This document shows positions 5,797 to 9,600 of a stretch of DNA of 9,600 bases, in pieces (position 1 is the first letter of the stretch; each line of letters begins with the position of its first letter). The stretch covers positions 1 through 9,600 of the forward strand of contig CAYUKO010000143.1 of the NCBI GenBank assembly GCA_964445375.1, read 5' to 3'. Below the pieces are notes generated by a model. The model saw only the letters and a program-made list of their open reading frames with translations, was not told the origin of the DNA and did no database searches. The position numbers and the translations under genes are program-made. This stretch comes from COE1 sp964445375. Lineage in GTDB: Bacteria; Bacillota; Clostridia; Lachnospirales; Lachnospiraceae.

Positions 5797-6039
5797 ATGA
5801 CAGATTATATTTTAAATGATGATAGAGATGCAAAAGATATTTTAATCGAGCTTAGAGAAAGTACCGGTATGAACAGGCATCAGTTTTGTGAGTACTTTGA
5901 AATTCCCTATATGACGGTAAGTGACTGGGAGCATGGCAAGAAGCGTGTTCCTAAATACTTTTTGCGTTTGCTGGAATACTATGTGAAGGCAGAGCAGATG
6001 AATAAGGAGAAGGAGGAACAGAGTAGTGGCAAAAAATAG
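5797..6039 (+). CDS. XRE-family helix-turn-helix regulator, 80 aa
   Basis: A small protein made almost entirely of one lambda-repressor-like domain. Helices 2 and 3 lie near residues 27-46 (RHQFCEYFEIPYMTVSDWEH), with the typical W-E-H-G-K-K-R-V-P ending that places the domain in the XRE group. The acidic N-terminus and Lys/Glu-rich tail (EQMNKEKEEQSSGKK) are short extensions. AAAGGAG (5783-5789) lies 7 nt before ATG 5797. The gene overlaps the KilA-N gene by 14 nt, so the two are probably co-translated. It may repress its own promoter through the dyads at 5743-5781, or act as an excision/regulatory factor for the recombinase. The fold is clear, the target unknown. Confidence 0.85.
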   Translation: MTDYILNDDRDAKDILIELRESTGMNRHQFCEYFEIPYMTVSDWEHGKKRVPKYFLRLLEYYVKAEQMNKEKEEQSSGKK

Positions 6040-6871
6040 AGTTATTACAGTTCAGGGAATACCGGTTACTGTATCGTATGAAGACATAGAAGACTATATC
6101 TGTATTACAGATATAGCAGCTGCTAAATCGGATAATTCACGAGCTGCGGATGTTATTCGAAATTGGTTAAGAAATAGAAGTACTTTGGAATTTTTATCAA
6201 CATGGGAAGAAATATATAATCCGAATTTTAAAGTGTTCGAATCTGAACACTTTAAAAAAGAGGCAGGACTTGTTACGTTTACACCAAGCGTATCAGAGTG
6301 GGTTGAAAAGACTAATGCGGTTGGATTGTATGTTAAGCGTGGAAAGTACGGTGGAACGTTTGCGCATAAGGATATTGCATTTGAGTTTGCATCTGCTATT
6401 AGTCCGGTGTTCAAATTGTACCTAATTAAGGAGTTTCAAAGACTAAAGGAAGCTGAAAATGATTTGCAGAAGCTTGAATGGGATGCAAAGAGATTTTTAT
6501 CTAAGAACAACTATTTAATTCAAACGGATGCGGTAAAAAATTATCTAATTCCTGTATGCAATTATCGTGAGGATTTACAGTGGCTTCCTTATGCTGAAGA
6601 GGCGGATTTACTTAATGTAGCATTATTTGGTTTTACTGCAAAAGCTTGGAGAGAGGCTAATCCGGAGCTTGCAAAAAAGAGTAATGTTAGGGATTACGCA
6701 ACAATAAATGAATTAACAGTTTTATCGAATCTTGAATCGCATAACGCACAAATGATCCGTGAGGGAATGGATAAGAAAGATAGGTTTGAAGCATTGAAGG
6801 AAATTGCAGAGTATCAGCTTCGCGTCCTGAATGAGGCTGAAAAAATCAATAATAGAATTGAGGAGCAATAA
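6026..6871 (+). CDS. KilA-N domain protein, 281 aa
   Basis: KilA-N domains are DNA-binding modules of phage and mobile-element proteins. The N-terminal 140 residues match: YICITDIAAAK, then IRNWLRNRSTLEFLSTWE, then NPNFKVF and GLVTFTPSVSEWVEKTNAVG, ending with G106-K-Y-G-G-T-F-A-H-K-D-I-A-F-E-F-A-S123 and the helix KLYLIKEFQRLKE. The C-terminal half is helical and acidic with no motif I can name; it may mediate oligomerisation. GTG 6026 is set by AGGAGG (6011-6016), 9 nt upstream, and overlaps the XRE gene by 14 nt. Its role is likely regulatory or antirepressor-like, but no target is known. A perfect 13-bp inverted repeat lies inside the gene at 6226-6257. Confidence 0.88.
   Translation: MAKNRVITVQGIPVTVSYEDIEDYICITDIAAAKSDNSRAADVIRNWLRNRSTLEFLSTWEEIYNPNFKVFESEHFKKEAGLVTFTPSVSEWVEKTNAVGLYVKRGKYGGTFAHKDIAFEFASAISPVFKLYLIKEFQRLKEAENDLQKLEWDAKRFLSKNNYLIQTDAVKNYLIPVCNYREDLQWLPYAEEADLLNVALFGFTAKAWREANPELAKKSNVRDYATINELTVLSNLESHNAQMIREGMDKKDRFEALKEIAEYQLRVLNEAEKINNRIEEQ
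6226..6257. repeat. Perfect 13-bp inverted repeat inside the KilA-N gene
   Basis: TTTTAAAGTGTTC (6226-6238) and GAACACTTTAAAA (6245-6257) are exact reverse complements around a 6-nt loop (GAATCT). They encode NFKVFESEHFKK. No T-run follows on either strand, so it is not a standard terminator. Confidence 0.75.
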
Positions 6872-6873
6872 TA

Positions 6874-6909
6874 TTCAATCATTTTGTCGGCGTTGGCAAA
6901 ATGATTGAA
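6874..6909. repeat. Perfect 13-bp inverted repeat between the KilA-N and recombinase genes
   Basis: TTCAATCATTTTG (6874-6886) and CAAAATGATTGAA (6897-6909) are exact reverse complements around TCGGCGTTGG. It begins 3 nt after the KilA-N stop and ends 9 nt before the recombinase ribosome binding site (GGAGGAG, 6919-6925). No U-run follows. An operator, mRNA structure or part of a recombination site are the main readings. Confidence 0.75.
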
Positions 6910-6932
6910 ATAGATTTTGGAGGAGCGGTTAT

Positions 6933-8612
6933 TTGAAAAAGCAACGATGTTACATATATACAAGAGTATCTACTGCTATGCAGGTCGATGGATTCAGCTT
7001 AGATGCTCAAAAGGAAAAACTTAAGAAATATGCTGATTATCAGGACATGGTTGTAGTCAGAGAGTTTTCTGATGAAGGTAAATCTGGTAAAAATGTGGAT
7101 GGCCGTCCACATTTTAAGGAAATGCTTGAGCTGATTGAAGCAGGCACAGATGGTATTGATTATGTTCTTGTATTTAAGCTTTCCCGTTTTGGTAGAAATG
7201 CTGCTGATGTTCTTAGCTCTCTTCAGAAGATGCAGGATTTTGGAGTCAATCTGATTTGTGTTGAGGATGGCATCGATTCTTCTAAGGATGCCGGCAAGCT
7301 TATGATTTCAGTCCTTTCTGCTGTTGCAGAAATTGAAAGAGATAATATTCTTGTTCAGACTATGGAAGGTCGTAAGCAGAAAGCCAGAGAAGGAAAATGG
7401 AATGGCGGTTTTGCTCCATATGGATATAAGCTGGTGGATGGATCATTATTTATTGCGGAAGATGAAGTGGAAGTAATAAAAATCATCTATGATAAATATA
7501 TCAATACAACTATGGGAGTAGCTGCAATTGCTGCGTTTCTTAATGAAAGCGGATATGTGAAAAAGAAGCGCCAGAATAATACGATTGATGGTTTTGCAGC
7601 ATCTTTTGTCAAGGGAGTAATTGATAATCCTGTGTACTGCGGGAAATTGGCATATGGTAGAAGAAAAACGGAAAAGGTCCAGGGTAAGAGAAATGAGTTT
7701 CATGTTGTAAAACAGGATGAATTCATGGTTGTTGACGGTGAGCATGAAGCGATTATTAGCGTAGAAGAATGGAAGGCAGCTCAGGATAAAAGAAAGACTA
7801 CTGGAGTGAAGCGTGTTAAGACACACAGCCTTGAACATGAACATATTTTGACCGGTATTCTGAAGTGTCCGGGATGTGGTGCCAATATGTACGGCAATGT
7901 AAATCGTAAGAGACATCCCCAAGGTGGCACTTATAGGGACTATTTTTACTATGCCTGCAAGCATCCTACTGGAACTACAGGTCATAAGTGTGATTACCAT
8001 AAGCAGTGGGGACAGGATATTGTTAATGATGCAGTAGCTGAATTGATTAAGAAGATGGTTACTTCTCCGGACTTTGAAAAGGGAATCAGGGAAAAGATTG
8101 CAGCCAGAGTTGATACATCTGAACTGGAGCAGGAGTTTGATGGATTAAAGAAGAAAATGAGGCAACTTGAGGTATCAAAGGACAAGATTGCTATCCAGAT
8201 GGATAATCTTGATGTAACCGATTCTATGTATGAGAAAAAATATGATGATCTGCAAAAGCGCTTTTATGATAAATATGATGAGATGGCTTTGACAGAAAAT
8301 CATATGGATGAAATACAGAGCCGGCTGGCGCATATTCGCAGAAAGCAACTGTCTGGGGACAGAATCTATAATTTCTTAATTGCTTTTGATAAGTTATACG
8401 ACAAATTATCAGATGCAGAGAAAAAAGAATTTATGGGAACCTTCGTTGAGAGTATTGAGCTTTACCCGGAACGCCTTGAAAATGGCAAGTTTCTAAAACA
8501 TATACACTTCAGATTCCCGGTATATTATAATGGTACTGTGATAGATGATATTAGTTGGGAAAACGGAAGTACAGTTGAAACAGTTTGCCTTCTGTCGAGA
8601 AAAGCCCAATAA
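6933..8612 (+). CDS. Large serine recombinase (integrase), 559 aa
   Basis: Site-specific recombinase expected to excise and integrate the element. The resolvase catalytic domain comes first: YIYTRVSTAMQ with nucleophile S13, then VFKLSRFGRNAAD and AEIERDNILVQTMEGRKQKA. The Recombinase domain follows (GFAPYGYKL to NPVYCGKLAYGRRK, about 158-250), then a zinc ribbon with C312, C315, C342 and C353, a long coiled coil (about 385-475) and a C-terminal segment ending VETVCLLSRKAQ. All serine-recombinase landmarks are present and the length suits the TnpX/large-integrase group, so it should be active. TTG 6933 is set by GGAGGAG (6919-6925), 7 nt upstream. It is last in the co-directional series, the usual end position for an integrase, so an attachment site is expected close downstream. 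Target gene unknown. Confidence 0.95.
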   Translation: MKKQRCYIYTRVSTAMQVDGFSLDAQKEKLKKYADYQDMVVVREFSDEGKSGKNVDGRPHFKEMLELIEAGTDGIDYVLVFKLSRFGRNAADVLSSLQKMQDFGVNLICVEDGIDSSKDAGKLMISVLSAVAEIERDNILVQTMEGRKQKAREGKWNGGFAPYGYKLVDGSLFIAEDEVEVIKIIYDKYINTTMGVAAIAAFLNESGYVKKKRQNNTIDGFAASFVKGVIDNPVYCGKLAYGRRKTEKVQGKRNEFHVVKQDEFMVVDGEHEAIISVEEWKAAQDKRKTTGVKRVKTHSLEHEHILTGILKCPGCGANMYGNVNRKRHPQGGTYRDYFYYACKHPTGTTGHKCDYHKQWGQDIVNDAVAELIKKMVTSPDFEKGIREKIAARVDTSELEQEFDGLKKKMRQLEVSKDKIAIQMDNLDVTDSMYEKKYDDLQKRFYDKYDEMALTENHMDEIQSRLAHIRRKQLSGDRIYNFLIAFDKLYDKLSDAEKKEFMGTFVESIELYPERLENGKFLKHIHFRFPVYYNGTVIDDISWENGSTVETVCLLSRKAQ

Positions 8613-8656
8613 ATCAAAGGATTTTGCGATTTTGGGAATAAAATAGATGTGTGTTT
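8574..8656 (+). repeat. Copy A of a diverged direct repeat: recombinase 3' end plus flank
   Basis: This covers the last codons of the intact recombinase (VETVCLLSRK) and about 45 bases after its stop. It aligns with 9337-9419: GATTTT...GCG...TTT...GGGA then AAATAGATGTGTGTTT (8641-8656), 15 of 16 identical to 9404-9419. Similarity crosses the stop codon into non-coding DNA, so it reflects duplication or repeated insertion rather than protein constraint alone. Confidence 0.6.
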
Positions 8657-8734
8657 CTGTTTCCGTAGAGTGATGATATAACCGGAGATTTACCCTAGGG
8701 GATAGGATTTGGAGGACGGGAAATATACATTTTG

Positions 8735-8761
8735 GCGAAAAGACACTTTTTCGCAAAAGTG
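8735..8761 (+). other. Two mutually exclusive hairpins before the papain-fold gene
   Basis: GCGAAAA (8735-8741) pairs with TTTTCGC (8748-8754). Alternatively CACTTTT (8744-8750) pairs with AAAAGTG (8755-8761) around TCGC. The two 7-bp stems share bases 8748-8750, so only one forms at a time. They lie 9 nt before the ribosome binding site AAAGGAG (8770-8776). A weak terminator for the recombinase message is also possible. Confidence 0.5.
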
Positions 8762-8782
8762 GTTTTGTTAAAGGAGCGTATG

Positions 8783-9241
8783 ATGAAGGAAATTAAACAG
8801 TTCGCAACCCAATTTCGAAGAGCGATTGATTTGGCTTTGGAAGCAGGGGAGTTTGATGACGACAGCATATATCGCAGATTTCCACGTGCTTGCTGCGGAG
8901 ATACGAGTGATTTGTTAGCTCAGTATTTATTGGATAAAGGTATCAAAACAGATTATGTCTGTGGAACATATTGGGGTAAACCGGATGGAAACGGACAATC
9001 TCATGCGTGGCTGATGGTAGACAAACATATTATTATAGATATCACAGGTGACCAATTTAGTGGCAAGTCTACTTTTCTTAATTATGACAAATCAGTCTAT
9101 GTAGGCGAAGGAGATGATTTCCATAGACTCTTTGAGGTTGAAGATAGAGATGTTCATGAGCATCGTGGGTTGAGTGCTTTGGGTGGCTTTTGTGGACCGA
9201 GGCTGTGGGATTTATATAGGAAAATCCTAAAATACATTTAA
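8783..9241 (+). CDS. Predicted papain/transglutaminase-fold protein, 152 aa
   Basis: No named family recognised, but the order of residues fits a Cys-His-Asp papain/transglutaminase-like fold: C37/C38 at the start of a helix (FPRACCGDTSDLLAQYLL), H74 in SHAWLMV on a strand, and D86 in IIDITGDQF just after it. That suggests a cytosolic cysteine peptidase, amidase or acyl-transfer enzyme. No signal peptide or membrane segment. ATG 8783 is preferred over ATG 8780 because AAAGGAG (8770-8776) gives 6 nt rather than 3 nt spacing; a TTG at 8732 opens the same frame but translates a hairpin. It stands alone between two related recombinase 3' ends, which suggests cargo or flanking DNA caught between successive insertions. 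The catalytic residues are inferred from spacing, and substrate is unknown. Confidence 0.8.
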   Translation: MKEIKQFATQFRRAIDLALEAGEFDDDSIYRRFPRACCGDTSDLLAQYLLDKGIKTDYVCGTYWGKPDGNGQSHAWLMVDKHIIIDITGDQFSGKSTFLNYDKSVYVGEGDDFHRLFEVEDRDVHEHRGLSALGGFCGPRLWDLYRKILKYI

Positions 9242-9254
9242 TCAACCGCTTTTT

Positions 9255-9371
9255 ATGGGGATAAAACCTTTACCCCACTTTGAAAACCTATTGCATACTT
9301 TCGCTATGCAGTATAAAATTAAAGTTCAGGGGAATATTGAAACCGTTTGTCTGCTTTCAAAGAAACCTTGA
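9255..9371 (+). pseudogene. Remnant of a second serine-recombinase-type C-terminus
   Basis: A 38-codon frame ends in NIETVCLLSKKP and a TGA at 9369-9371. Its tail matches the end of the intact recombinase (STVETVCLLSRKAQ) at nine of ten consecutive core residues if V/I is allowed, and the DNA is about 70% identical over that stretch. No ribosome binding site precedes the ATG at 9255 and the catalytic domain is absent. It looks like the decayed 3' end of a related recombinase, or of a target gene ending in the same motif (some RNA methyltransferases end in HVETV-type sequences). Confidence 0.55.
9256..9277 (+). other. Hairpin after the papain-fold gene, possible weak terminator
   Basis: TGGGG-(A)-TAAA pairs with TTTA-CCCCA around ACC: nine pairs with one bulged A, 15 nt after the stop codon. 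Only CTTTG follows, so termination would be weak. A second perfect 6-bp hairpin, TGCATA/TATGCA, lies at 9292-9310. Confidence 0.5.
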
Positions 9372-9419
9372 TTTTCTGCGGTTTGTGGGATATTAAGGAA
9401 AGAAAATATATGTGTGTTT
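9337..9419 (+). repeat. Copy B of the recombinase-3'-end direct repeat
   Basis: Partner of 8574-8656, including AAATATATGTGTGTTT (9404-9419). The pair brackets about 680 bp containing the papain-fold gene. A further short repeat, GAATATTGAAAC(C/A)GT, occurs at 9332-9346 and 9444-9458 (14 of 15 identical). Confidence 0.55.
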
Positions 9420-9486
9420 TCCGGTCTTTTGAATGAAACATTTGAATATTGAAACAGTGGGGCGGTGCAAGACTCTGCTGAATAAT

Positions 9487-9550
9487 AGGCTTTTGCTAAA
9501 AGGTATCACTTTTGCGAAAATGTGTGCTACCTTCTGGCAGGAGCCTTTTT
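9487..9550 (+). terminator. Long interrupted hairpin with U-run
   Basis: Nested pairings are AGGCT with AGCCT (9487-9491, 9542-9546), TGC with GCA (9494-9496, 9537-9539), AAGGTA with TACCTT (9500-9505, 9528-9533), and CACTTTT with AAAA(T)GTG (9507-9513, 9517-9524) around GCG. TTTTT follows at 9546-9550. The geometry fits a rho-independent terminator on the + strand, although the hairpin is unusually long and could be the body of a small RNA. The interval 9372-9486 has no gene. Confidence 0.65.
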
Positions 9551-9563
9551 ATATAAAGATAAC

Positions 9564-9597
9564 TTGACTTATAAATCTTACTGATGTAATATTTACA
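9564..9597 (+). promoter_or_regulatory. Outward-facing promoter with a palindrome over the -10
   Basis: TTGACT (9564-9569) and TAATAT (9587-9592) are separated by an ideal 17 bp. The palindrome TGTAA-TAT-TTACA (9585-9597) covers the -10, so the gene beyond the right edge is probably controlled by a repressor. Confidence 0.6.
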
Positions 9598-9600
9598 CAA

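Noticed and set aside
5563..6039. Toxin-antitoxin pair (64-aa protein plus XRE protein)
   Set aside because: The order and small sizes suggest it, but the 64-aa protein shows no toxin motif and the XRE gene is coupled to the KilA-N gene instead.
7446..8000. Long minus-strand open frame inside the recombinase gene
   Set aside because: Shadow of a fully recognisable recombinase; the translation is low-complexity, with no ribosome binding site or domain. The same applies to the other minus-strand frames inside the GNAT, relaxase and KilA-N genes.
8693..8700. CCCTAGGG palindrome as recombination core
   Set aside because: An 8-bp palindrome alone is common, and no second copy is present at the left side of the window to support an att core.

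Overview
The window is low-GC DNA with strong AGGAGG-type ribosome binding sites and several GTG/TTG starts. Its gene set (MobV relaxase, CHC2 zinc-finger protein, D5/P4-type helicase, XRE regulator, KilA-N protein, large serine recombinase) is typical of integrative mobilizable elements in Clostridia, most likely a gut Lachnospiraceae. The taxon is inferred from gene content and protein style. No rRNA, tRNA or CRISPR was seen.

Layout. (a) 1-1054: the tail of an unknown gene, translationally coupled to an unknown 136-aa protein, then a GNAT acetyltransferase; these may be host or cargo genes. (b) 1055-1842: a promoter overlapped by a LexA/DinR-like dyad drives a 176-aa protein with a sigma-region-4-like C-terminus. 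It is followed by a possible short-RNA unit ending in a 17-bp-stem terminator. (c) 1843-2289: about 450 bases without a credible gene, holding the most striking structure here. Ten short hairpins start every 22-25 nt with different stem sequences but conserved pairing and GG(G)T-type linkers. A larger capping hairpin (candidate oriT), two small hairpins and an intrinsic terminator follow, ending only 24 nt before the relaxase start codon. (d) 2290-8612: a co-directional series of relaxase, zinc-finger protein, helicase, 64-aa protein, XRE regulator, KilA-N protein and large serine recombinase, with overlaps or short gaps. (e) 8613-9600: a predicted papain/transglutaminase-fold protein lying between two diverged copies of a recombinase 3' end. 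Beyond it are a long hairpin terminator and an outward-facing promoter with a palindrome on its -10.

Working model (inference): the serine recombinase excises and integrates the element, the MobV relaxase nicks an oriT near the hairpin array for mobilisation by a helper conjugative system, and the zinc-finger and helicase pair supports replication of the excised form. XRE and KilA-N proteins would regulate. The LexA-like box suggests DNA damage as a trigger through the sigma-like protein. The terminator just before the relaxase gene suggests that transfer and replication genes are held off by conditional termination. The array is the best candidate for an undescribed element, acting either as structured RNA or as folded single-stranded DNA during transfer.
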